A DNA stretch of 64,000 nucleotides from Paenibacillus senegalimassiliensis (lineage in GTDB: Bacteria > Bacillota > Bacilli > Paenibacillales > Paenibacillaceae). A program made the position numbers and the translations under genes. The notes under the pieces were generated by a model. The model saw nothing but the letters and a program-made list of their open reading frames with translations. It was not told the origin of the DNA and ran no database searches. Of this stretch, positions 8,099 to 16,987 are shown piece after piece; within the stretch, counting starts at the first letter, position 1; the number at the start of each line of letters is the position of its first letter. The DNA is taken from positions 1 to 64,000 of the forward strand of contig NZ_LN909046.1 in assembly GCF_001486585.1 (NCBI RefSeq), read 5' to 3'.

Positions 8099-9531
8099 AC
8101 TTACATAGGTTAAAGCAGGTGCTGTTGCGTCTGCCGATCAAATGGACACTTACCTTGTGGTCGGCTTTTCTGATCTTGGTGTTATTTATCGCTTATAATA
8201 CCGTGCAATATATCTTTGTCGAGCAATGGATGCTGGGTCAGGAGAAGGCACAAGCGCAGCACAAGATGAACGATATCTTGAATGGCCTGCTGGAGCGAGA
8301 GGCTGGATTTACGGAAGAGGAATTACCGCGAATACGCAGTTATCTGGACAAGAAGAATCAGAACGACCAATTGATTAGGGTCATTGATCAACAGGGCAAT
8401 AAAATTATTACCGTCTCTGATGGGATCGCCGAATATTCCGTTCCTCCCGTACCGAATTCCAGGACAGAAGTGGTCGTTGCCAATCACGGTGGGCACTCTC
8501 TGCTAGTGATGAGAAGTCCCATTGTCATTCATTCCTTTAACGGAACCGTGGAGATTGTCAAAAATATAGACCAATTCGAAAAGCTGACCGATGCTATACT
8601 GCGGGTGTTTTTGCTATCGGGCCTGGGGGCGGTTGTCCTCAGTGGCTTGGGGGGAGCTATACTGGCGAGGCAAGTATTGAAGCCGATTCAGGCAATGGCC
8701 AGAACGATGAAGGATGTTGAGCGCAAAGGCTTGCAGGAGCGAATGTTGATTCCAGACAGAGAAGATGAGATGGTAGCCTTGATGAAAATGTTCAACGGCA
8801 TGATGGATCAGGTGGAACGCTCATTTTCTCAGCAAAGTCAGTTTGTTGAGGATGCTTCCCATGAATTGCGGACCCCGATTGCCATCATGGACGGGCATTT
8901 GTCTTTGCTGCTTCGTTGGGGGAAGGAGGACCCTCGGGCGCTGGAAGAATCCTTAAACATTTCTTATCAGGAACTGAAGCGAATTAAAGCTCTTGTTCAG
9001 GATCTGCTGACGCTAACGAGAACAGAGAAGGCGAGCCCTGCCGAAGATGAGGTGACAATTCGAGCGGATCGGACCATTCTTAATCTGGTTGGAGAGTGGG
9101 AGCAGTTATACCCGGCCTATCCGTTTGAAACCCTGCTGACCGGTTTGCAAGAGTATGAAATTTTTGTACCCGAAAGGCATCTTGAGCAAATCTTGATGAT
9201 TGTACTGGATAATGCAGTCAAGTATTCAGCAGCGGGCTCGTCAATAAGCATTATCGGGGATGTGTGCGATCAACGGGCATTCTTTCAGATCACTGATCAT
9301 GGCATAGGTATTCCTGAGGCGGACCTGCCCCATGTTACGGAGCGATTCTACCGGGCGGATAAGGCACGCAGTCGGGAACAAGGCGGGACGGGTTTGGGGC
9401 TGGCCATAGCCAAGCGACTAGTAGATCATCATAATGGTACGATTAAGATTCAAAGTGAAGTGTCGAAAGGGACGACGGTGACATTTTCATTTCCTTGCCA
9501 GCCTTATATAGATAAAAGAGAGGGGGAATAG
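8095..9531 (+). CDS. Sensor histidine kinase, partner of the upstream regulator
   Basis: This 478-residue membrane kinase has transmembrane segments at about 18-38 and 167-190 that enclose an extracellular sensor loop of about 125 residues. A HAMP linker, the HisKA box FVEDASHELRTP with His 256, and an ATPase domain with DNAVKYS, DHGIGIP and GGTGLGLAIAKRLV follow. It overlaps the regulator gene by four bases and ends three bases before the lipoprotein gene at 9535, so the three are one transcript. The intimate link to an iron-binding lipoprotein suggests that the sensor reads Fe(III) or its bound carrier. The signal is inference. Confidence 0.93.
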   Translation: MNLHRLKQVLLRLPIKWTLTLWSAFLILVLFIAYNTVQYIFVEQWMLGQEKAQAQHKMNDILNGLLEREAGFTEEELPRIRSYLDKKNQNDQLIRVIDQQGNKIITVSDGIAEYSVPPVPNSRTEVVVANHGGHSLLVMRSPIVIHSFNGTVEIVKNIDQFEKLTDAILRVFLLSGLGAVVLSGLGGAILARQVLKPIQAMARTMKDVERKGLQERMLIPDREDEMVALMKMFNGMMDQVERSFSQQSQFVEDASHELRTPIAIMDGHLSLLLRWGKEDPRALEESLNISYQELKRIKALVQDLLTLTRTEKASPAEDEVTIRADRTILNLVGEWEQLYPAYPFETLLTGLQEYEIFVPERHLEQILMIVLDNAVKYSAAGSSISIIGDVCDQRAFFQITDHGIGIPEADLPHVTERFYRADKARSREQGGTGLGLAIAKRLVDHHNGTIKIQSEVSKGTTVTFSFPCQPYIDKREGE

Positions 9532-9534
9532 TCT

Positions 9535-10599
9535 ATGAAACTCTGGCTAAAGAGAGGCGTTTTAGGGCTGATAATTCCGCTTCTAGTCATTGCGGTTTTT
9601 TTATCATCTTGTATTTTAAAGCAGGATGAGCAGCTTCAAAGTGATCGGCCCAGCGTAAACGTATTTTCAGCGAGGCATTATGAAGTAGATCGGGCTGTCT
9701 TTCAGGAATTCACGAAACGCACGGGAATTCAGGTTAATGAAGTCAAGGGCACGGCGGAAGAGTTAATTGAACGCATGAAGCGGGAGGGACAGGCCTCTTC
9801 GGCGGACTTGTTAATCGTTGTGGATGGGGGCATTCTTAATGAAGCCAAGGAGAGCGGGGTATTGCAGCCCATGTCGTCTGATGTGTTGCGGGACAATGTT
9901 CCGGCAGAGTGGCGTGACCCGGACGATTACTGGCTAGCCATGACGGCGCGCTCCAGAGTTATAGTCTATGCCAGGGACCGGGTAAATCCAGAATCGCTCT
10001 CCACTTACGAAGATTTGACCCATGAGCGCTGGCGAGGGAAGTTGCTGGTTCGTTCCTCATCGAGTTTGTATAATCAATCCTTGCTGGCTTCGTTTATTGA
10101 TTTGTATGGAGAGCAGGAAGCGGAGGAGTGGGCGGCGGGAATCGTGCGCAACTTCGCCCGTGAACCTGAGGGGGGAGATAAGGCGCAAGCCAGGGCCATT
10201 GCAGCAAAGATAGGGGACGTAGCTATTATGAATACGTACTATGTGGGCCAAATGCTGACCTCAAGCGATCCGGAGGAACTGGAGATTGCCGCAGGCTTAG
10301 GGGTGTATTTCCCCAATCAACTAACAACGGGGGTTCATACAAATATAAGCGGAATAGGGCTTGCCGCATACGCTCCTAATCAGGAAAATGCCCTTAAGCT
10401 GGCTGAATTTCTGACTGGCCCCGAGGGACAAACAATGCTCGTCCAAGGAAGTTATGAATTCCCGGTAAATGCAGAGGCCGATATGCCAGCCTTGCTGCGT
10501 AGCTGGATGTCATTTATACGTCAGCCTGTGAGCATTGCGGAATTGGGCCGCCTGCATCAGAAAGCAGCCGATATCTTTGACCAAGTGGGTTGGAAATAA
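9535..10599 (+). CDS. Fe(III)-binding lipoprotein linked to the two-component system
   Basis: This 354-residue protein is a lipoprotein with lipobox LSSC (Cys about residue 23). It is an FbpA/FutA/IdiA-type periplasmic-binding protein: FSARHYEVD supplies the His/Tyr region and NTYYVG the paired tyrosines that ligate ferric iron in the family. It starts three bases after the kinase gene and is followed by a hairpin terminator. It is a clear paralogue of the next gene (10748) along the whole length, yet it lies in a separate transcript with the kinase. That placement suggests a sensing accessory rather than, or as well as, a transport role. Confidence 0.88.
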   Translation: MKLWLKRGVLGLIIPLLVIAVFLSSCILKQDEQLQSDRPSVNVFSARHYEVDRAVFQEFTKRTGIQVNEVKGTAEELIERMKREGQASSADLLIVVDGGILNEAKESGVLQPMSSDVLRDNVPAEWRDPDDYWLAMTARSRVIVYARDRVNPESLSTYEDLTHERWRGKLLVRSSSSLYNQSLLASFIDLYGEQEAEEWAAGIVRNFAREPEGGDKAQARAIAAKIGDVAIMNTYYVGQMLTSSDPEELEIAAGLGVYFPNQLTTGVHTNISGIGLAAYAPNQENALKLAEFLTGPEGQTMLVQGSYEFPVNAEADMPALLRSWMSFIRQPVSIAELGRLHQKAADIFDQVGWK

Positions 10600-10601
10600 A
10601 C

Positions 10602-10629
10602 AATTGTCAATTTAGAAAATGACAATTTT
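10602..10629 (+). terminator. Terminator between the sensor unit and the transporter unit
   Basis: AATTGTCA at 10602-10609 pairs with TGACAATT at 10620-10627, followed by TTCCTCTTT. The tail is weak, so partial read-through is possible. Confidence 0.65.
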
Positions 10630-10689
10630 CCTCTTTCACATCGTTTTCTCATTTTCGATTGCTAAAATTCTTAGTAAGCGAATTTTATT

Positions 10690-10708
10690 GATAGTGATTC
10701 TCATTCTC
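10690..10708 (+). promoter_or_regulatory. Second Fur box, before the ferric transporter operon
   Basis: GATAGTGATTCTCATTCTC matches the 19-bp Fur consensus at 15 positions. It sits 39 bases before the start codon of the lipoprotein gene at 10748. The transporter therefore has its own iron-repressed promoter. Confidence 0.78.
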
Positions 10709-10747
10709 GAAGATGAGATCCGAAAATGATGGAGGAGGAAAAGGTAA

Positions 10748-11872
10748 ATGTTTACGAAACGCAGTTCGATTGTATTAACCATTTCATGTATGCTTGTCAT
10801 CGCTCTTTTAGCAGGATGTGGTGCAGGCAATAATACGGGGCAAGGCAGCAGTAATACGCCCGCATCGGCTCAAACGGAGGAACCTGCTTCATCATCCAAT
10901 ACGGAGCCTGCCCAAACGGGCGGCGAGGTTAATATTTATACAGCTCGTCACTATGAGGTAGACCAGGAGCTCTATGATGCATTCAAGGAACAAACCGGAA
11001 TCACAGTGAATGTGGTTGAAGGGAAGGCGCCTGAACTGATTGAGCGCTTGAAGCGGGAAGGAGCGAGTAGCCCGGCGGACCTGTTCATTACGGTAGATGG
11101 TGGTATTTTGAATACAGCTAAGACGGAAGACATTCTTCAGCCAATCGTCTCGGATGTGCTGGACAAGCAGGTTCCTGCAGACTTGTGGGACAAGGACAAT
11201 CAATGGGTTGGCTTATCGACGCGAGCCCGGGTAATCGTGTATGTCAAGGATCGGGTTGATCCAAGCCAGCTCTCTACCTATGAGGATTTGGCTACGGACA
11301 AATGGAAGGGCAAAGTTGCCGTGAGATCCTCTACAAACCTGTATAATCAATCGCTATTAGCCTCGTTTATCGAGGTCATGGGTGAGGCAGAGGCAGAGGC
11401 TTGGGCAGCCGGTATTGCCGCTAACCTGGCCCGCGAGCCAGAGGGAGGAGACCGGGATCAAGCGCAGGCGATTGTCTCGGGTGTAGGTGATGTAGCGATT
11501 ATGAATACCTACTATGTAGGGAGAATGTTTGCTTCAGAGGATGCTGAAGAGGTGAAAGTGGCAGAGCAGGTCGGCGTATTCTTCCCGAACCAGGACACCA
11601 CAGGTACTCACATAAACATTAGTGGGGCGGGGCTGATCAAGCACAGCAAGAATAAAGACAATGCCATCAAGCTGCTCGAATTCCTGACTGCACCGGAAGC
11701 CCAGGCCAAAATCTCACAAGCGAATTTTGAGTTCCCCGTGAACGCGGAGACGGAACTGCCAGAACTGCTGAAGAGTTGGGGAGACTTCAAACGCCAGGAT
11801 ATTGACTTTGCTAAATATGGCGAATTAAATCCGAAGGCCGTGGAGATTGCCAACAAGGTTGGATGGAAGTAG
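10748..11872 (+). CDS. Fe(III) ABC transporter substrate-binding lipoprotein
   Basis: This 374-residue lipoprotein (lipobox LLAGC, Cys about 24) has a Ser/Thr/Gln-rich tether to about residue 57 followed by an FbpA-type iron-binding fold. YTARHYEVD and NTYYVG carry the expected ferric ligands. It starts behind AGGAGGAAAAGGTAA and a Fur box, and the permease gene begins four bases after its stop. It is the cognate binding protein of the AfuB/FbpB-type importer. Close paralogy with the protein at 9535 points to a tandem duplication. Confidence 0.92.
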   Translation: MFTKRSSIVLTISCMLVIALLAGCGAGNNTGQGSSNTPASAQTEEPASSSNTEPAQTGGEVNIYTARHYEVDQELYDAFKEQTGITVNVVEGKAPELIERLKREGASSPADLFITVDGGILNTAKTEDILQPIVSDVLDKQVPADLWDKDNQWVGLSTRARVIVYVKDRVDPSQLSTYEDLATDKWKGKVAVRSSTNLYNQSLLASFIEVMGEAEAEAWAAGIAANLAREPEGGDRDQAQAIVSGVGDVAIMNTYYVGRMFASEDAEEVKVAEQVGVFFPNQDTTGTHINISGAGLIKHSKNKDNAIKLLEFLTAPEAQAKISQANFEFPVNAETELPELLKSWGDFKRQDIDFAKYGELNPKAVEIANKVGWK

Positions 11873-11875
11873 TCG

Positions 11876-13525
11876 ATGAGGATAGCACTGCTTCTTAGAA
11901 ACCTCAAGCGGCACGTGAACGGATGGACGGTAACAAGCATGACCGGGGCGGCAGTGATACTGCTGCCCATCCTTTATCTGCTGCTAAGCTTATTTCTTCC
12001 CCCTAATGACAATTGGAGCACGGTCAAGCAGTTTCTCTTAACGGATTATGTGCTAGGGTCGGCCAGGCTGGTGGTTATGACCACCTTTTTTGCCGTTTGT
12101 ATAGGAGTTGCATTTGCCTGGCTTGTGGTGGGATATACGTTCCCGCTGCGAAATGTATTCAAGTGGGCCCTTGCGCTGCCCTTGGCCATGCCGCCTTATA
12201 TAGCCGCTTATACATACAGTATGATGACCGGCTATACCGGTATTATTCAAGCGACGCTTCGCAACCGGTTCGGCATTGTGCTGCCACCAGGAATTATCGA
12301 GGTCATGTCCGAGCGCGGGGCGGTGTTCGTATTGACCTTATTTCTATTTCCTTACGTATTTATGATTACTCGGGCTTTCCTGGAACGTCAGAGTGCTTCT
12401 TACATCGAAAATGCACGCTTGCTTGGACACAGACCGCTCAGTGTATTTATCCGGGTTGTGCTACCGCTGGCGAGACCGGCGATTATGGCGGGCGGGATGC
12501 TCGTCGTATTTGAAGTGTTAAGCGATTACGGAGTGGCTAATTATTTTGGAGTACAAACCATATCAACCGCGATTTTTCAGACCTGGTTTGGCATGTACGA
12601 TATGGCGTCGGCGATGCGTCTTGCGGCATGGTTGATGATTGGTGTAATTAGTCTGTTCATCCTTGAGCATTGGCTGCGGCGCAATCGGCGCTATTCGGAT
12701 ACCACCAGCCAGACTCATCCGCTCAAGCCAAAGGCCTTAAAGGGAGCAGCGGCTTGGGTAGCATGTATGAGTTGTGGACTTCTTCTCCTGCTTGCTTTCC
12801 TCGCCCCCTTCATCCAGTTAATCGCCTGGTCTGTCCAGTACGGGGCGAAGATATGGCGTTCCGACTTTGCTGAACTGGCTCTGAATACCTTACAAGGGGC
12901 CGGGATTGCTACAGCCCTGATATTGCTGGTGGCCTTGTTGTCTTCCCGGGCGGTACGAATGATCGATTCGCCTTTTATGCAAGCGTTGGCCAGACTAATA
13001 TCCGCTGGGTATTCTGTGCCTGGTGCAATTATAGCGATTGGCGTACTTGCTGTGTTCACGGTACTGGATGGCTGGTTGTCTCCCCTGTACGGGTCGCTGG
13101 GACTCGGCGAAGGCTCCCTTGTGCTTAGCCTATCCCTGGCCATGTTGTTAACAGGTTATGTTATTCGTTATATGGCCACGGGCTACAGTGCTTTGGAGTC
13201 GGGATATGAGAAAATACCACGTGCATACTCGGAAGCATCAAGAACGCTTGGTCGCAGCAGCTTGGTGACTTTTATACGCGTAGAGCTCCCGCTGCTGAAG
13301 GGTTCGCTGTTAAGCGGCTTTGTGCTGACCTTTGTGGAGATTATTAAGGAATTACCCTTGACGCTCCTGCTCAGACCTTTTAATTATGACACGTTGTCTA
13401 CCCGTGCTTACCAGTATGCTACGGATGAACGCGTCTTCGAGGCAGCCTTGCCATCCTTGCTGCTGGTGCTTATTGGATTGGTAACGGTCTTGTTCATCCT
13501 TAATCCGGAGAGGAGGTCCATATGA
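11876..13525 (+). CDS. Fe(III) ABC transporter permease (FbpB/AfuB type)
   Basis: This 549-residue protein has about twelve membrane spans in two homologous halves, the fused form typical of ferric permeases. Each half has an EAA-type ATPase-contact loop: ENARLLGHRPLSVFIRVVLP in the first and EASRTLGRSSLVTFIRVELP in the second. The start is four bases after the binding-protein stop, and its TGA overlaps the ATG of the ATPase gene (13522-13525). It forms the membrane channel of the iron importer. Confidence 0.93.
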   Translation: MRIALLLRNLKRHVNGWTVTSMTGAAVILLPILYLLLSLFLPPNDNWSTVKQFLLTDYVLGSARLVVMTTFFAVCIGVAFAWLVVGYTFPLRNVFKWALALPLAMPPYIAAYTYSMMTGYTGIIQATLRNRFGIVLPPGIIEVMSERGAVFVLTLFLFPYVFMITRAFLERQSASYIENARLLGHRPLSVFIRVVLPLARPAIMAGGMLVVFEVLSDYGVANYFGVQTISTAIFQTWFGMYDMASAMRLAAWLMIGVISLFILEHWLRRNRRYSDTTSQTHPLKPKALKGAAAWVACMSCGLLLLLAFLAPFIQLIAWSVQYGAKIWRSDFAELALNTLQGAGIATALILLVALLSSRAVRMIDSPFMQALARLISAGYSVPGAIIAIGVLAVFTVLDGWLSPLYGSLGLGEGSLVLSLSLAMLLTGYVIRYMATGYSALESGYEKIPRAYSEASRTLGRSSLVTFIRVELPLLKGSLLSGFVLTFVEIIKELPLTLLLRPFNYDTLSTRAYQYATDERVFEAALPSLLLVLIGLVTVLFILNPERRSI

Positions 13526-14196
13526 GTTATATTAACATTGACCATGTCACGTTTCGTTTTGCTCCCAAGGAGCCCGCTGTAATCGACGAATTATCCTTGC
13601 AAATGGAGCAGGGTGACATCATGGGCATTCTCGGAGCCAGCGGAAGCGGCAAAAGTACGCTCTTGCGACTGATTGCCGGACTTGAGATGCCGGAGAGCGG
13701 CAGCATATCTATCGATGAATGCTTGATGGTGGATGAACGGGTCTTCATGGAACCTGAGCGGCGTGGTGTCGGAATGGTGTTCCAGGACTATGCCTTGTTC
13801 CCCAATATGACAGTAGCTGCGAATATTGCCTTTGGACTGCATAAGCTCAAGAAGCATTTGCGGCTCGAGCGCTTGGAGCAGATGCTGGAGCTTGTGCAGA
13901 TGGAGGCTTATGAACGGCGGTATCCGCACGAGCTAAGCGGCGGGCAGCAGCAGCGTGTGGCATTGGCGCGAGCGTTAGCACCTCAGCCGTCAGTGCTGCT
14001 AATGGACGAGCCGTTCAGCAATCTGGACGCGGATCTGAAAGCGGACATTCGTACTGACCTGAAGCAAATATTGGCGAAGGCAGGTATGACTTGTCTGCTT
14101 GTGTCCCACGACGAGGCCGATATCGATACAGTTTGTAGCCGAATTCTCCGTCTCCCGAAGGACAGCAGAAAGGAAGTTCTCACTGAGGACACGTAA
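13522..14196 (+). CDS. Fe(III) ABC transporter ATP-binding protein, short form
   Basis: This 224-residue ATPase has Walker A GASGSGKS, a Q-loop near FQDYALF, signature LSGGQQQR, Walker B LLMDEPF and switch His in VSHDEAD. FbpC/AfuC relatives usually have about 340-350 residues with a C-terminal regulatory (TOBE) domain; here the protein stops after the nucleotide-binding domain. The open reading frame ends cleanly before a terminator, so this looks like a natural short form rather than a frameshift. It is coupled to the permease by an ATGA overlap. Confidence 0.92.
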   Translation: MSYINIDHVTFRFAPKEPAVIDELSLQMEQGDIMGILGASGSGKSTLLRLIAGLEMPESGSISIDECLMVDERVFMEPERRGVGMVFQDYALFPNMTVAANIAFGLHKLKKHLRLERLEQMLELVQMEAYERRYPHELSGGQQQRVALARALAPQPSVLLMDEPFSNLDADLKADIRTDLKQILAKAGMTCLLVSHDEADIDTVCSRILRLPKDSRKEVLTEDT

Positions 14197-14206
14197 AATT
14201 CACAGG

Positions 14207-14246
14207 AGCGGGTTCTCGCCGAGGAGGTGGGGAGCCCGCTATTTTT
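14207..14246 (+). terminator. Terminator of the iron transporter operon
   Basis: AGCGGGTTC pairs with GGAGCCCGCT and is followed by ATTTTT. Confidence 0.8.
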
Positions 14247-14284
14247 CAGGGTAAAAATCTTGTTTTTCTGCTGAACATATTTCG

Positions 14285-14313
14285 TTGACTATTCATACAT
14301 ACAGCACTATAAT
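14285..14313 (+). promoter_or_regulatory. Sigma-A promoter of the GH2 gene
   Basis: TTGACT at 14285-14290 and TATAAT at 14308-14313 are spaced by 17 bases, a near-ideal vegetative promoter. Confidence 0.85.
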
Positions 14314-14380
14314 CCTTAAGATAAATGGATAAGCCATTAAAACAACGACTACTGTACATCAACAGGGAGGCCAAGTATTA

Positions 14381-16180
14381 ATGACCACAGGCACACCATC
14401 AACCAAATTTTACATGAAAAACTACCCGAGACCTCAGTTTACTCGCAAGGAGTGGCTGGACTTAAACGGAGTTTGGGATTTTTGCTTCGATGACTCTAAG
14501 GTGGGAGATGCGCAGCGGTGGATGGACCAATTCCCAACTGCTCAAAAGATAGTTGTTCCGTTTACGTATGAGACAAAAGCGAGCGGGATTGATGATCAAG
14601 AGGTTCATTCTCAGGTTTGGTATCGTACAAAATGGAAGCTTGCGCCTGAATCAGAAGGAAAACGAACCCTTCTGCATTTTGAGGGCGTTGATTATAAAGC
14701 AACCTGCTGGGTCAATGGCCGGTGGGTTGGTGAACATGAAGGCGGCTACGCCAGATTTTCTTTTGACATCACAAATTCTTTGGTGAAGGACGCCGAGAAT
14801 GAAATCGTACTGAAGGTTGAGGATGGTCATAATCCGATGCAACCAAGAGGCAAACAACGTTATTCCGGGCATAACTTCGAAACCTCTTATGTTCAGACTA
14901 CGGGGATTTGGAAGACGGTCTGGCTGGAATACGTAGAGCAAACCCGGATAGAATCTGTGAAAATCACGCCGGAGATTGATCGTCACATGGTTCGTTTTGA
15001 TTTTCATATGCATGGGGTGGAAGATAAGACTAATCTTCGTCTGGAGGCGGAGATTACTTTCAAGGGACGGCCTGTGACTACATGGAGTCTCTCGGTTAAT
15101 CGCAGCCGATTAACTGCGGAAGCGAGCGTACTGCACGAAACGAATGGCCCATGGCTGGAGAGCATGTGGACGCCTAAAAAACCTAATCTGTTTGATGTGG
15201 AATTCGTATTGTATGATGGGGAGCAAGAAATCGACCGGGTAGGCTCCTATTTCGGCATGCGGAAAATCTCGATTAAGGATGGGCAAATTCTGCTCAACAA
15301 CTACCCACTCTATCAAAGACTGATTTTGGACCAGGGGTATTGGCCGGACAGTCATCTCACTCCACCGTCCGAGGAAGCGCTCATTCAGGATATTGACCTG
15401 ATTCTGGAGATGGGCTATAACGGCTTGCGCAAGCATATGAAGGTGGAGGATGCCCGTTTTCTCTACTGGTGTGACGTGAAGGGCGTGCTGGTGTGGTCGG
15501 AAATGGCGGCTACCTATGAATTTAACGATGAGGCGGTAGAACGCTTCACCAAAGAGTGGCTTGAGGTTGTCCAGCAGCAGTATAACCATCCCTGCATTAT
15601 AACCTGGGTACCGTTTAACGAGTCTTGGGGAATCGTGAATGTTGGGCATGATGTGCGGCAGCAGAAGTTCACCGAGGGGATCTATCATTTGACCAAAGCG
15701 TTTGATCCTTATCGTCCCGTAATCACTAACGATGGTTGGGAGCACACGGTATCTGATATCCTCACCCTGCATGATTATGTAGAACGGGGAGAGGATTTCC
15801 TGGAGACGTATAAGGATAAGGATTCCATTACCGGAGGTCACAGTGCGTTTAATGAATGGAAGTTCCCCTTCGCAAACGGCTATCGTTATCAGGGGCAACC
15901 CATCATTATTAGTGAATATGGAGGCATAGCGTTCCGTACGAATAGCGGCTGGGGATATGGCAATCAGGTTGATTCCGAGGAAGCCTTCCTGGAGCGATTC
16001 GGCAGCATCACGGGGGCAATTCAGGCCATTCCGTTCATTGCCGGCTATTGCTTCACGCAAATTACCGATGTGCAGGAAGAAGTGAACGGACTGCTGACGG
16101 AGACGCGGGAGCCTAAGGTATCACTAGACAAAATTCGCGAGGTCAACACGCGTAGAGTTCATCATATTTATAGAGATTAG
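14381..16180 (+). CDS. Glycoside hydrolase family 2 enzyme (beta-galactosidase/beta-glucuronidase type)
   Basis: This 599-residue protein has no signal peptide and so is cytosolic. The N-terminal jelly-roll sugar-binding domain (LNGVWDFCFDD, VHSQVWYRT, GRWVGEHEGGYARFSFDIT) is followed by an immunoglobulin-like domain and a TIM barrel. The acid/base is Glu 414 in VPFNESWG and the nucleophile Glu 512 in IISEYGG. At about 600 residues it is near beta-glucuronidase size, much shorter than LacZ. Start ATG 14381 follows GGGAGG. It is monocistronic behind a strong promoter. The natural substrate is not determined by sequence. Confidence 0.92.
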   Translation: MTTGTPSTKFYMKNYPRPQFTRKEWLDLNGVWDFCFDDSKVGDAQRWMDQFPTAQKIVVPFTYETKASGIDDQEVHSQVWYRTKWKLAPESEGKRTLLHFEGVDYKATCWVNGRWVGEHEGGYARFSFDITNSLVKDAENEIVLKVEDGHNPMQPRGKQRYSGHNFETSYVQTTGIWKTVWLEYVEQTRIESVKITPEIDRHMVRFDFHMHGVEDKTNLRLEAEITFKGRPVTTWSLSVNRSRLTAEASVLHETNGPWLESMWTPKKPNLFDVEFVLYDGEQEIDRVGSYFGMRKISIKDGQILLNNYPLYQRLILDQGYWPDSHLTPPSEEALIQDIDLILEMGYNGLRKHMKVEDARFLYWCDVKGVLVWSEMAATYEFNDEAVERFTKEWLEVVQQQYNHPCIITWVPFNESWGIVNVGHDVRQQKFTEGIYHLTKAFDPYRPVITNDGWEHTVSDILTLHDYVERGEDFLETYKDKDSITGGHSAFNEWKFPFANGYRYQGQPIIISEYGGIAFRTNSGWGYGNQVDSEEAFLERFGSITGAIQAIPFIAGYCFTQITDVQEEVNGLLTETREPKVSLDKIREVNTRRVHHIYRD

Positions 16181-16190
16181 AAAAATATTC

Positions 16191-16218
16191 TTGACTATTT
16201 CCCTGCGTTCGCTATAAT
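16191..16218 (+). promoter_or_regulatory. Sigma-A promoter of tRNA-Pro
   Basis: TTGACT at 16191-16196 and TATAAT at 16213-16218 are spaced by 16 bases, about 50 bases before the tRNA. Confidence 0.85.
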
Positions 16219-16270
16219 AGGAAAAGTGACCTGATTTTTTCGAAAGAGAAAACAGGAGACATTCTAATAG

Positions 16271-16344
16271 CGGGACGTAGCTCAGCTTGGTAGAGCACCT
16301 GGTTTGGGACCAGGGGGTCGCATGTTCAAATCGTGTCGTCCCGA
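16271..16344 (+). tRNA. tRNA-Pro (TGG)
   Basis: Acceptor stem CGGGACG pairs with CGTCCCG. Anticodon TGG lies in the loop TTTGGGA closed by CCTGG/CCAGG. Discriminator A is followed by TTAT, so CCA is not encoded. It has its own promoter and terminator, apart from the rRNA-linked cluster. Confidence 0.96.
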
Positions 16345-16360
16345 TTATAAGTTTCAGATG

Positions 16361-16402
16361 GAAAGAAGTTGATTGTATCTAAATCGACTTCTTTCTTTTT
16401 TA
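16361..16402 (+). terminator. Terminator after tRNA-Pro
   Basis: GAAAGAAGT..GATT pairs with AATC..ACTTCTTTC, followed by a six-T tract. Confidence 0.85.
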
Positions 16403-16436
16403 TAGATATAAAGGCATAAAACAAGAGGATGTAATT

Positions 16437-16907
16437 ATGGACAAACTTATCTTAAGAAGAGCTACCCCTGGCGATTTGGAGAATATTCACCAGCTACAAC
16501 TGGACGTCTTCCATGGGGAACAAAGCATTCCTTCGACCATGATTCCGTTAACGGCTGATCAATCTCCTAAGTGGTGGTGTGCGCTGGTAGACTCAGCAAT
16601 GGTTGGAGCCGTAGCAGCCTGGGAAGTAAACCATGAAATCCACTGGGGCAGATTTGCAACTCGGAAGGAATACCGGGGTATGCAGATTGGTACGAAATTA
16701 GCCCGCTTTTCGCTGGATGATTTATTTTCGCAGCAAGTGAAGGATATTTATATGGATGCAAGGGACGCCACGGTGAACATCATCTGCAAGATGGGCGGGG
16801 AAATCGTCGGGGAGCCTACGTCTTTTTATGAAGGTACAGTAACCCCCATGATTCTGAATGACCATGCGTATCTTATGTACAAGACAGTCGCCGATAACAA
16901 ATCATAG
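16437..16907 (+). CDS. GNAT-family N-acetyltransferase
   Basis: This 156-residue protein has the GNAT fold. It begins LILRRATPGDLENIHQLQLD, and the acetyl-CoA pyrophosphate loop is RKEYRGMQIGTKLARFSLD (the Q/RxxGxG/A pattern). It resembles YjcF/ElaA-like small-molecule acetyltransferases, but the acceptor cannot be named. ATG 16437 follows AGAGGATG. It is a single gene between two terminators. Confidence 0.82.
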   Translation: MDKLILRRATPGDLENIHQLQLDVFHGEQSIPSTMIPLTADQSPKWWCALVDSAMVGAVAAWEVNHEIHWGRFATRKEYRGMQIGTKLARFSLDDLFSQQVKDIYMDARDATVNIICKMGGEIVGEPTSFYEGTVTPMILNDHAYLMYKTVADNKS

Positions 16908-16934
16908 ACAGCATTATATTATGGTCGATTAAAG

Positions 16935-16965
16935 ACAACCACGCTTGGCGAGGGTTGTTTTTTTG
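16935..16965 (+). terminator. Terminator after the GNAT gene
   Basis: ACAACC at 16935-16940 pairs with GGTTGT at 16953-16958 and is followed by a run of T. Confidence 0.8.
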
Positions 16966-16987
16966 TTGCCGCAAGCAAGTATGGATT

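Noticed and set aside
15110-16060. 316-codon frame antisense to the GH2 gene
   Set aside because: The sense frame encodes intact GH2 catalytic motifs; the antisense frame has no ribosome site or recognisable protein.
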